From Lachnospiraceae bacterium UBA7086 (GTDB lineage: Bacteria > Bacillota > Clostridia > Lachnospirales > Lachnospiraceae): a stretch of 17,370 bases of DNA. The notes under the pieces are model-generated. The model was not told where the DNA came from and made no database searches. It saw only the letters and a list, made by a program, of their open reading frames with translations. Position 1 is the first letter of the stretch. The number at the start of each line of letters is the position of its first letter. Positions 8,024 through 14,818 of this stretch are shown here, in pieces. The stretch lies in NCBI GenBank assembly GCA_002492525.1, contig DKZA01000045.1, positions 34,575-51,944 of the forward strand, in the 5' to 3' direction. The position numbers and the translations under genes were made by a program.

Positions 8024-9052
8024 ATGTCACAAGATACCTCTCATAAAAATACAGGATCTAAAAGAAATGCGAAAATAAATGACAGAAATGTCATTATAAA
8101 ACAACTCATCCGGCCCCTGGGATTTCTATTGATCTTTATCATGGTATGCGCCTTTCTGGCACAGTATCTGACCGGTTCGGAGACTTTGACAGAATATGCG
8201 CAGAAAAACCCGGAACTGGCTTTCGGCCCCCGCACCCAGGAACAAGACACGGTTACAGTAAAAAACAAGGTCACCCAGGAAACAGACGCGGTTACCGTAA
8301 AAAATGACCCCCCCCAGGCGCCGGCGGAAAAACCGGCAGTTGTCCCGATTTCGGGCAACACTGTCACCCCGGAAGATGATACTGCATATACTACAGATGA
8401 AAGCAGTGTAGCGGAGTCTGTAGAAATGACCAATCATCCGGAACGAACAACCTATCAGCCCGGCTTCTATTACGAGCCGCTGACCGATACGGTCAAGCAG
8501 CGAATTACCGGCATTTCCTACCCCGAAAGCGGCTGTACAGTTCCTTATGAAGATCTGCTGTATGTAGGATTGCTGTATCACGACTTTAACGGAGAAGAAC
8601 AGAGCGGGGAACTGATCTGTAATAAAGCTGTTGCACAGGATATGGTAGAAATCTTCTATGAACTGTACCAAAATGACTATCAGATTGAACGCATCCGTCT
8701 GATTGATGAATATGGCGGCGACGACACAGCCTCCATGGCAGATAATAACACATCCTGTTTTAATTATCGTGTGGTGGACGGTACCACCAGTCTGTCCAAA
8801 CACGCCTATGGACTGGCCATTGATATCAATCCCTTCTACAATCCTTACGTAGTCTATAACAAAGGCGGCACGGGCAATACGTATATCTCCCCCGCCGGCA
8901 GTGAAATCTATGCGGACAGAAGCCAGGACTTTGCCTATAAGATTGATGAAAACGACCTCTGTTATCGTCTCTTTATCGAACATGGCTTTACCTGGGGCGG
9001 CAATTGGAATTCCAGTAAAGATTACCAGCATTTTCAGAAAGCCCTGAATTGA
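8024..9052 (+). CDS. Membrane-anchored M15 family peptidase (VanY-like, D-Ala-D-Ala carboxypeptidase type)
   Basis: Predicted zinc peptidase acting on peptidoglycan stem peptides outside the cell. A cytoplasmic head of about 30 residues is followed by one membrane segment (PLGFLLIFIMVCAFLAQYL). Then comes a low-complexity linker with a 13-residue repeat (TQEQDTVTVKNKV then TQETDAVTVKNDP), and a C-terminal M15 domain. Zinc ligands are visible in SKHAYGLAIDIN (SxHxxGxAxD) and DYQHF near the end. Counting from the ATG at 8015 they are H263, D270 and H339. I prefer the ATG at 8024 because AAAGGAG ends at 8012, only two bases before the 8015 ATG but 11 before 8024. Carboxypeptidase versus endopeptidase activity cannot be decided. 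It is the only + strand gene among its neighbours and has its own terminator. Confidence 0.85.
   Translation: MSQDTSHKNTGSKRNAKINDRNVIIKQLIRPLGFLLIFIMVCAFLAQYLTGSETLTEYAQKNPELAFGPRTQEQDTVTVKNKVTQETDAVTVKNDPPQAPAEKPAVVPISGNTVTPEDDTAYTTDESSVAESVEMTNHPERTTYQPGFYYEPLTDTVKQRITGISYPESGCTVPYEDLLYVGLLYHDFNGEEQSGELICNKAVAQDMVEIFYELYQNDYQIERIRLIDEYGGDDTASMADNNTSCFNYRVVDGTTSLSKHAYGLAIDINPFYNPYVVYNKGGTGNTYISPAGSEIYADRSQDFAYKIDENDLCYRLFIEHGFTWGGNWNSSKDYQHFQKALN
8233..8310 (+). repeat. Tandem 39-bp repeat in the peptidase linker
   Basis: Two in-frame 39-base units (8233-8271 and 8272-8310), both beginning CACCCAGGAA, encode the 13-residue repeats TQEQDTVTVKNKV and TQETDAVTVKNDP. They lie in the extracytoplasmic linker between the membrane anchor and the peptidase domain. 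Such repeats often vary in copy number by slippage and change linker length. Confidence 0.7.
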
Positions 9053-9084
9053 AACAGATAGCAAAAACATCGCCTGATAACGGT

Positions 9085-9142
9085 AATACCCTCCCCGAAG
9101 ACACTGATACGGTATCTTCGGAGAGGGTATTCTTATTTATTA
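9085..9142 (+). terminator. Rho-independent terminator of the M15 peptidase
   Basis: AATACCCTC (9085-9093) pairs with GAGGGTATT (9123-9131). The inner CCGAAGA/TCTTCGG extends the stem, and T-rich sequence follows (TCTTATTTATT). It begins about 30 bases after the peptidase stop codon. Confidence 0.85.
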
Positions 9143-9165
9143 TATAGGAAGTTTCTACGCTTATC

Positions 9166-9215
9166 CGAGGTTGCGAAGCAATCCTCGTAAGGTTAATTCC
9201 GAAGGAATTTACCTT
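9166..9215 (-). repeat. Tandem-hairpin element, copy A (3' of the SpoIID/LysM gene)
   Basis: Read on the minus strand, the element starts seven bases after the SpoIID/LysM stop. Hairpin 1 (9189-9215) has stem AAGGT/ACCTT, an A-A mismatch, stem AATTCC/GGAATT and loop TTC. One base later hairpin 2 (9166-9187) has stem CGAGG/CCTCG, a bulged A, stem TTGC/GCAA and loop TTC. The second copy at 15404-15455 has the same architecture with paired base changes. It could be a dispersed palindromic repeat, an RNA-stabilising 3' structure or a terminator; no long T-run follows. Confidence 0.75.
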
Positions 9216-9222
9216 TGTGCAC

Positions 9223-11067
9223 TTACTCAGGAATCCTGAGCACCTGCCCAACGCGCAGTGCATCACCCGTCAATCCGTTCAGATTTTGAATGGCGTTCAC
9301 CGTGGTGCCGAAGCGATTGGCCAGAAGCCACATGGTATCTCCCGGACGCACCGTATATAGGAAATACTGCTCCCCCTGCGCTACCGGAATCCGCAGTATC
9401 TGCCCGATGCTTAAATTGTCACTGGTAATTCCGCTTGCCTGCTTGATGGCATCCACCGTGGTGCCGTAACGATTTGCAAGCTGCCACAGAGTATCTCCCG
9501 CGCGTACCGTATATACAAGCACATTCCCCTGATCCGGAGCAGGATTTGGTGCCGGATTGGAAGGCGGCACGTTCTGTCCGATTCCCTGATAGGTTCTATA
9601 CAAAGAATTCCACGTGGCCGGTCCTACGATCCCATCTGCCACAAGCCCCATCTGCCGCTGAAAAGCAGTCACTGCTTCTCTGGTGCCATTTCCAAAAATA
9701 CCGTCCTGTCCCGGACTGGGAATTCCCGTATAATATTCAGATATAACATCCAATAAATATTGCAGGGTAATGACATCCTGCCCTCTGGAGCCCTGTCTGA
9801 GTACCGTAGAGGGAGGCACCGTTCCGATACCAAGCGAAGTTCCTTCACTGTTTAATTCCGCCAATCTGGTCACCGCAGTATATAAGTTAGATATTTTATA
9901 CCATGTGGCTTTCCCCACCACACCGTCCGTTGCCAAGTTAAATATGCTTTGGAACTTCGTTACCGCCGCCCTTGTACTGTCTCCAAATACACCCGTCTCA
10001 TCGGCGATCACCGGAATAGCCGGATAATTTCTTCTAATCCTATTCAAATACGTCTGTATTGCCTGTACATCAAGCCCTGTACTCCCTGTCCTGAGCGGTG
10101 TCCCCGGATAAGAAGTCACTACATTGCTGATCGCATTTGTTTCTGCGATTTCGATATCATCTGGATAATAATAACGCAAAATTCTGATCGGCGTATATCC
10201 CTGATTGGCCAGAGTAACCGTACCCCACTGAGACAATCCCGCACAACTCGCCGTTGACCCGTTACAAAAAGATGTAAAATAGGGAGCATTTTGTCCCTGT
10301 CTGCGGACATACTCGTTAAAAATCTGATCCACAATACGGCTGATGGACTCATAAATCGGTCTGCCATACACAAAATACTGATCGTATGCAGTGCTGTTTG
10401 TGATATCAAAATTATAACCCTTTGCCCGATACCATTCTGTATATACTCTGTTTAGTGCGAAGGTGATAATGGCATAGATATTTGCCCTGAGAGCGGCCTC
10501 CGGCCACGTAGGATAGATTTCGCTGCTTGCTACGTTTTTCACATATTCCGGAAAAGAAACTTGTATATTGGATGCCACAGAGTCCGGTGTTCCCATATGC
10601 ACTGTAATAGGATTTGGAATCACTACTTGTCGCAGTATATAGGGGGCTCCCATATCTCCTATGGGACCATCCTGCCTACGCTGACCCGACATTGTCACCG
10701 CCGGAGCTCCTACGACAATCTCTGTCTGTTCACTGCTTCGCTGATTTTCCTGCATTGGGACAAGTGCCAGCGGAAGGACAGCTAGTTCACCGTCAAAAAT
10801 TGGAATATCAGCCACAAACAGCGTATTAAACCCCTGTGCCTGTGCAAGTACGTTATAGGTTACATAGGGCGTGCCCGCAAAATTCTGGTTCTGGGAATAA
10901 CTCTTGTCCACAGTCTCTAACGAAACACTTCTTGTCTCTCCGTTCTCATCCGTTGTTAATTCGTAAATCCGATTCTGTTCGTCATCCAAAACAGTAATCT
11001 GTACACCGCCAAGAGGTACGGCATCATGAGCCGTTCTGGCCTGCATCATCAGATAACCAACTGCCAT
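9223..11067 (-). CDS. SpoIID-domain protein with two peptidoglycan-binding and two LysM domains
   Basis: The 614-residue protein is modular. Residues 20-100 resemble a carboxypeptidase-regulatory or CnaB-like beta domain (GGVQITVLDDEQNRIYELTT). Residues 165-305 are SpoIID-like: YVKNVASSEIYPTWPEAAL, where E183 matches the catalytic glutamate of SpoIID lytic transglycosylases, and GLSQWGTVTLANQG. Two PG_binding_1 domains follow at about 325-400 and 420-495, each ending in a DG(V/I)VG-ATW motif. LysM repeats at 516-561 and 567-614 (YTVRAGDTLWQLANRYG) complete it. It probably binds and perhaps cleaves cortex or wall peptidoglycan. There is no signal peptide, which fits a protein made in the mother cell and placed on the spore. 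A SigK-like promoter lies upstream. The ATG follows AAGGAG by eight bases. Confidence 0.8.
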   Translation of the reverse strand: MAVGYLMMQARTAHDAVPLGGVQITVLDDEQNRIYELTTDENGETRSVSLETVDKSYSQNQNFAGTPYVTYNVLAQAQGFNTLFVADIPIFDGELAVLPLALVPMQENQRSSEQTEIVVGAPAVTMSGQRRQDGPIGDMGAPYILRQVVIPNPITVHMGTPDSVASNIQVSFPEYVKNVASSEIYPTWPEAALRANIYAIITFALNRVYTEWYRAKGYNFDITNSTAYDQYFVYGRPIYESISRIVDQIFNEYVRRQGQNAPYFTSFCNGSTASCAGLSQWGTVTLANQGYTPIRILRYYYPDDIEIAETNAISNVVTSYPGTPLRTGSTGLDVQAIQTYLNRIRRNYPAIPVIADETGVFGDSTRAAVTKFQSIFNLATDGVVGKATWYKISNLYTAVTRLAELNSEGTSLGIGTVPPSTVLRQGSRGQDVITLQYLLDVISEYYTGIPSPGQDGIFGNGTREAVTAFQRQMGLVADGIVGPATWNSLYRTYQGIGQNVPPSNPAPNPAPDQGNVLVYTVRAGDTLWQLANRYGTTVDAIKQASGITSDNLSIGQILRIPVAQGEQYFLYTVRPGDTMWLLANRFGTTVNAIQNLNGLTGDALRVGQVLRIPE

Positions 11068-11116
11068 AATTCATTCTCCTTCATAGTCATTTCAAATGAA
11101 ACAATTTGCTATGCTA

Positions 11117-11144
11117 TAAAGTATGATGAAACGCACCAGACAGT
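11117..11144 (-). promoter_or_regulatory. Possible SigK-type sporulation promoter
   Basis: On the minus strand AC (11143-11144), 17 bases, then CATACTTTA (11117-11125) match the Bacillus SigK pattern AC-N17-CATANNNTA. It lies about 50 bases before the ATG of the SpoIID/LysM gene, and late mother-cell expression would suit that protein. The motif is short, so chance is possible. Confidence 0.4.
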
Positions 11145-11164
11145 GATATATTTATGGAATAAAA

Positions 11165-12001
11165 TCACCTCTCTTTATGATTACATTTCTTTCTAATCTT
11201 TTCCACATAATCTTCATCACACTCTACAATCTGGCATATCTGTGTCATGGGCATATTCTGTGCCAACATGTTTTTGACAACAGACTCTTTCTTTGCTTCT
11301 TCTCCAATCGCAATTCCTTCATCCCTGATAAAATCATCCTCCGCCCAGCGGTCACGACGCGCTTTCAGCCACATCTTATATTCATATCGTATCCTTTTCC
11401 TTAAGTTTAGTATCTTCATTTCCCGAACTGCTTCCATAATCCCTTCATTCTTTGTTTTTGATAAGATCATATCCAGCTCCCCTTCCGTCTTTGCATTAAA
11501 CAGACTTACCCACTCACAAACGGTACTTCCTTTTTCCAATGATTTACGCAATTCTATCGTATGTAATTCCCACTGATCCGAAAATTCATTACCTTCTGTA
11601 TCACGCAGACGATAACTTGTATGGCATGTTGGCGAATTTGTCAGATTAAAATCCAATATACTGATGCAAATGCATTTGCGAAGTTTCCCATAATCTTCCC
11701 CCATCTGCAAATCTTCCGTATACATTTCCGCTAAATAAAATAAATTTCTCTTTTTCCATTCCTTCTGCGTCTTAACCTGCAACTCAATATTAACCTTCTT
11801 ATCTTCATTGAGAAACAACAAAATATCCAAAATTCCCTGCTTATGCCTATAATATTTCTTCTTCAAGTACGGATTCGCTATCCTCACAGACCGAATTTCT
11901 TCCATCGGTATACTCAGCACATCGCTGATAAATTGTTTCAGAATAATCTCCTTTGATGAAAACAGCGCCTTCACCATAAAATCTTCTTTTAACGTTATCA
12001 C
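11165..12001 (-). CDS. PD-(D/E)XK nuclease family protein (Rpn/PDDEXK_2 transposase-like)
   Basis: This 278-residue protein resembles the PDDEXK_2/Rpn family (putative recombination-promoting nucleases, often annotated as transposases). The N-terminus has the family-like EDFMVKALFSSKEI. The catalytic region GILDILLFLNEDKKVNIELQVK supplies D59, E73 and Q75 (D-x13-ExQ). The conserved YLAEMYTEDLQMGEDYGKL and CISIL follow. The C-terminal third is charged and helical. The start is GTG at 12001, with AGGAGG five bases upstream; no ATG is better placed. No terminal inverted repeats or target duplications are seen, so I do not call an insertion element. It stands alone between flagellin and the SpoIID gene. 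Activity on DNA is inferred from the family. Confidence 0.75.
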   Translation of the reverse strand: MITLKEDFMVKALFSSKEIILKQFISDVLSIPMEEIRSVRIANPYLKKKYYRHKQGILDILLFLNEDKKVNIELQVKTQKEWKKRNLFYLAEMYTEDLQMGEDYGKLRKCICISILDFNLTNSPTCHTSYRLRDTEGNEFSDQWELHTIELRKSLEKGSTVCEWVSLFNAKTEGELDMILSKTKNEGIMEAVREMKILNLRKRIRYEYKMWLKARRDRWAEDDFIRDEGIAIGEEAKKESVVKNMLAQNMPMTQICQIVECDEDYVEKIRKKCNHKER

Positions 12002-12300
12002 TAATTCCTCCTGTTCTGGCAGAAGCTTTTCGGATAACGCTATAATATACCAATATCTTCGTTTTTAGAAAAATCTCTGCCGTGTATAATTTATTGGATA
12101 CAAGCATAGATTTTCTAACCTTTCAGAATGATTGACAGTTTGCACTGATAGAATAACTGATATATAAGAAAGTCCTTATGCTTAACGGTATAATAACATA
12201 GAAATTATCCTTTTGCAAACAAAAAAAATTATTTCTTTAGCTATTTGAATAAAATTTATTACGCGGAACCTGACATGCGAAAGTATCTTCTGTAGATATT
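12002..12300. other. AT-rich intergenic region without a gene
   Basis: This 299-base stretch lies between the start of the PD-(D/E)XK gene and the flagellin hairpin. It contains the AGGAGG ribosome site for the GTG start, A/T runs and several TATAAT-like words, but no promoter with two good boxes at correct spacing for the minus-strand gene. I see no open reading frame or RNA gene in it. Confidence 0.6.
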
Positions 12301-12335
12301 GAGACAGCCGCATCCTCTCCGGACGCGGCTGTCTC
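12301..12335 (-). terminator. Terminator-like hairpin after flagellin
   Basis: GAGACAGCCGC (12301-12311) pairs perfectly with GCGGCTGTCTC (12325-12335). The GC-rich 11-bp stem lies about 50 bases downstream of the flagellin stop. No strong T-run follows on either side, but it is the only stable structure there. Confidence 0.7.
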
Positions 12336-12383
12336 TACACAACATTACATATAGCACTTAGAACTCTATTCCTTCAGGCTGTA

Positions 12384-14216
12384 TTAGCCAAGTAAGGACA
12401 ATGCCAGCTGGTTGGACTGATTTGCCTGGGACAGCATGGATGTACCGGCCTGCTGTAAGATGTTGTTGTTGGAATACTTAACCATTTCCTCGGCAATGTC
12501 CGTATCGCGGATTGCCGCTTCTGCGCTCGTTGTATTCTCCACAACATTGTCCAGATTATTGATAGTATGCTCCAAACGATTCTGGATAGCACCAAGCGCA
12601 GACCGCTGTGCAGAAACCTTCGCAATAGCATCAGCAATAGTATTTACTGCCTTGTCGGCATTAGTGGAATCTTCGCCTGTCACGGATACTTTATTAATAC
12701 CAAGGCTCTTTGCACTCATAGACTGGATATCCACAGAAATCTTGTTCTCTTCGGTAGTATCTGCGCCAACCTGAAGACTGAAGTTCAGCATATCTGTTGC
12801 TTTCTCCACAGGCTCCATCTGGGTAATCCGAAGTTCAATCTTGATGTTATCAAAATTTGTCGCTGTGTCCGCTGTATCTGCCGTATGTTTTGCTCCTTTA
12901 AGAAAACTATCAGCATGAAAATCTGTAGCCTTAATATCACCCAATTTAGCTGTACCAGTCTTATCAGATAACATTTCAATCGAATAGTCTGACTTCTTGG
13001 TACTGGTCACGGTATTGTCAGCAGCATATACTTTATCAATCTGTGTAGCGGTTGCCACCACACTTGCCTTATAACCTTCCGCCTCCAACAGCTTATTCAG
13101 ATCATCCAATGTCTTAAAGGTATTCGCCTCTTCATTTGTAGCTTTGTTTGCATCATAGGTATAAGTCTTTCCGTTGATGGTAATGGATTCACCGTCCTGT
13201 AATACTCCATTACCCGCTCCAGTTTTCAATGCTGTTACCGCCGTTCCTGCCGTGGTAGGACCATCTGCGCCGCCAATGGCAATTGCATAAGATTCTCCTA
13301 TAGCCGCCGTACGAAGCTTTGCATAATCTGTATCTGTTGCTGCTGTCTGGTCAGCAATCTCCGTGAAACCGTTCAGCCTTTTACCATCTGCTGTAGCCTT
13401 TTTGGTTGCGGATTCAAATTTGATACTCTGCACTGCATTTTTGGTATCATCTGTTTTCGTACCGTCCAACTTTGATTCCACGCTAATCTTACCGTCTTTA
13501 GTAGAGGATGCAGTAAAGATATGCTTTAACACATCATCCTTTTTGATGGCATTTGCAAGATTTTCCGCTGTTGTAGCTGCATCCTTACCAGACTTAAAGA
13601 CAACATCCTTTGTTCTCTTATCGCCATTCTCATCCAGATACTCAATCGTGGCAGTATCTTGAGTTCCCGCATCCATCATGGTAGCTTCATCACTATTAAA
13701 AGTAGCTTCAAAAATATTTCCTTTTGCCTCTGTTACCACAGCTTCCTGAATCTTACCGTCAACATGACCGCTTACTGTATCTGCATCCTTGTTCTTTCCT
13801 GAACCTTTCAGCAGATATGTCTCATTAAACTTGGTAGTTTCCGATACACGGTCAATCTCAGTAATCAACTGATCAATCTCATCTTGCACGGACTGCTTGT
13901 CAGATTCTGACATTGTGCCATTACCTGCTTTGATTGCCAACTCATTCATTCTCTGCAACATATCCTGAATTTCATTCATAGCGCCCTCTGCAGTCTGTAC
14001 TGCGCTGATACCATCCTGTGCGTTGGCTGATGCCTGTGTAAGTCCTCTGATCTGCCTTCTCATCTTCTCGCTGATTGCCAATCCTGCCGCATCGTCAGCC
14101 GCACGGTTAATCTTATATCCGGATGATAATTTCTCAGTGGACTTCGCCTGGGAGCTTGTGGTAAGCCCCAACATCCTGTTAGAATTCATTGCTGTGATAT
14201 TGTGTTTTACGATCAT
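12384..14216 (-). CDS. hag: Flagellin, filament subunit
   Basis: The 610-residue protein is flagellin, exported and polymerised into the filament. Residues 1 to about 140 form the D0/D1 helices: MIVKHNITAMNSNRML, LSSGYKINRAADDAAGLAIS, and LQRMNELAIKAGNGT (87-101), which corresponds to the TLR5-recognised region. Residues from about 525 to 610 are the C-terminal D1/D0 helices (RDTDIAEEMVKYSNNNILQQ, ending QLALSLLG). The middle, about 140-520, is a variable lysine/threonine/aspartate-rich region that would form the exposed surface. The length is well above the roughly 300 residues of Bacillus Hag. AAGGAGG at 14224-14230 sets the start. The leader carries likely CsrA sites. I found no SigD promoter between csrA and hag, so it is probably cotranscribed with csrA from an upstream promoter. 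Confidence 0.97.
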   Translation of the reverse strand: MIVKHNITAMNSNRMLGLTTSSQAKSTEKLSSGYKINRAADDAAGLAISEKMRRQIRGLTQASANAQDGISAVQTAEGAMNEIQDMLQRMNELAIKAGNGTMSESDKQSVQDEIDQLITEIDRVSETTKFNETYLLKGSGKNKDADTVSGHVDGKIQEAVVTEAKGNIFEATFNSDEATMMDAGTQDTATIEYLDENGDKRTKDVVFKSGKDAATTAENLANAIKKDDVLKHIFTASSTKDGKISVESKLDGTKTDDTKNAVQSIKFESATKKATADGKRLNGFTEIADQTAATDTDYAKLRTAAIGESYAIAIGGADGPTTAGTAVTALKTGAGNGVLQDGESITINGKTYTYDANKATNEEANTFKTLDDLNKLLEAEGYKASVVATATQIDKVYAADNTVTSTKKSDYSIEMLSDKTGTAKLGDIKATDFHADSFLKGAKHTADTADTATNFDNIKIELRITQMEPVEKATDMLNFSLQVGADTTEENKISVDIQSMSAKSLGINKVSVTGEDSTNADKAVNTIADAIAKVSAQRSALGAIQNRLEHTINNLDNVVENTTSAEAAIRDTDIAEEMVKYSNNNILQQAGTSMLSQANQSNQLALSLLG

Positions 14217-14223
14217 AATGTTA

Positions 14224-14261
14224 CCTCCTTGTGATTGCCGGTGGTAATTCCGTTTACCACC
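14224..14261 (-). promoter_or_regulatory. Dual CsrA-binding site in the flagellin leader
   Basis: On the minus strand, GGTGGTAA and TTACCACC (14240-14261) form a perfect 8-bp hairpin whose six-base loop ACGGAA presents ACGGA, an exact ANGGA match. Nine bases further on, the Shine-Dalgarno AAGGAGG (14224-14230) contains a second ANGGA. Bacillus hag has the same layout: one CsrA site in a hairpin and one overlapping the ribosome site, bridged by a CsrA dimer to block translation. Confidence 0.85.
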
Positions 14262-14282
14262 GTTTGTTTGTTTTTAGTTTCT

Positions 14283-14323
14283 ATAATAATCCCAAGGCCC
14301 CTAGGATTGCCCCGGGTTATTAT
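14283..14323. repeat. Imperfect inverted repeat between csrA and hag
   Basis: ATAATAATCCC (14283-14293) and GGGTTATTAT (14314-14323) form a 10-bp stem with one bulged base, and a loop of about 20 bases rich in GGCCCC/TAGG. On the csrA-hag strand no T-run follows, so it should not stop readthrough. It may be an RNA processing or stability structure, or an operator. Confidence 0.45.
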
Positions 14324-14362
14324 TTGATTACATCCACACCTTTATGGAAATATGCCTAACTC

Positions 14363-14650
14363 CTACGAAGTCTTAACGTTCTCAATACTCTTTTTTAGCG
14401 AGTCATTCACCATAATTTTCTTTTTTCGATACTTCTCCGGTAAATCAGGTACCGCATAATAATGTGGAAGTCTGGCTTTTTCTTCTTCGCTTTTCGCACT
14501 ATTCTCGATAACCTTGCTTCTGACTACACTACACTCTTTAGGTGCATCCACCATAATACGCAGGTGATTCTTACTGCCTCCCAAAAAGACAATCTTGACT
14601 TCATCTCCAATCTGCAAATATTCCTCAGCACTCATTGTTAACCTTAACAT
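14363..14650 (-). CDS. csrA: CsrA-like translational regulator with C-terminal extension
   Basis: CsrA dimers bind GGA-containing hairpins in mRNA leaders and block translation; in Bacillus the main target is hag and FliW is the antagonist. This 95-residue protein starts MLRLTMSAEEYLQIGDEV and continues LGGSKNHLRIMVDAPKECSVVR, which follows the five-strand CsrA fold; VDAPK and the arginine of SVVR (R44 equivalent) are kept. The usual T-R-R/K after strand 1 is replaced by TMS, so the usual basic residues at positions 6-7 are missing. About 45 extra residues follow the CsrA core (LPHYYAVPDLPEKYRKKK), longer than the 74-residue Bacillus protein. GGGAGG lies seven bases before the ATG. Position directly upstream of hag strongly supports the role. 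FliW is not in the window. Confidence 0.85.
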   Translation of the reverse strand: MLRLTMSAEEYLQIGDEVKIVFLGGSKNHLRIMVDAPKECSVVRSKVIENSAKSEEEKARLPHYYAVPDLPEKYRKKKIMVNDSLKKSIENVKTS

Positions 14651-14654
14651 ATCA

Positions 14655-14705
14655 AAACCTCCCTGCTTTCCCTGGTATACTGTGCTGTGACAAATTCCTT
14701 ACCTG
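14655..14705 (-). promoter_or_regulatory. GGA-rich leader of csrA, possible autoregulation
   Basis: The 50 bases before csrA contain AAGGA (in GTAAGGAATT), AGGGA (in CCAGGGAAAG) and AGGGA within the ribosome site (GCAGGGAGG). These are three ANGGA motifs, two of them close together and one overlapping the Shine-Dalgarno sequence. They could let CsrA repress its own translation, but no stable hairpin presents them. No convincing sigma-A or SigD promoter was found here. Confidence 0.4.
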
Positions 14706-14726
14706 TCTGCCGCCTTGCATATCCCG

Positions 14727-14755
14727 ATGCAACTTTTTATATTAAAATGTTGTAT
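14727..14755. repeat. Left inverted repeat (predicted recombination site)
   Basis: A 29-base near-palindromic site, with arms ATGCAACTTTTTA and TAAAATGTTGTAT around TAT. Its reverse complement matches the right site (15560-15588) at 26 of 29 positions, including 18 identical bases in a row (14735-14752). The off-centre core TATATTA (14738-14744) occurs in opposite orientation in the two sites, which predicts inversion rather than excision. It lies about 75 bases upstream of csrA and about 65 upstream of the recombinase. Confidence 0.8.
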
Positions 14756-14818
14756 GATGGGAAACTTCATACGCACATGTTCTGATTTCCCAAAACAAAC
14801 AAATGGAGGACAAAAAAT

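Noticed and set aside
8126..9070. Minus-strand open frame of 314 codons opposite the M15 peptidase.
   Set aside because: The + strand frame has the M15 zinc motifs, a membrane anchor, a ribosome site and a terminator; the minus frame has none.
11165..12001. Insertion sequence around the PDDEXK_2 transposase-like gene.
   Set aside because: No terminal inverted repeats or target duplications are seen; this family is often a stand-alone nuclease.
14217..14362. TAAAGGTG upstream of hag as a SigD -35 element.
   Set aside because: At the required spacing the sequence reads AAATAATA and lacks the CGAT core, so it does not make a SigD promoter.
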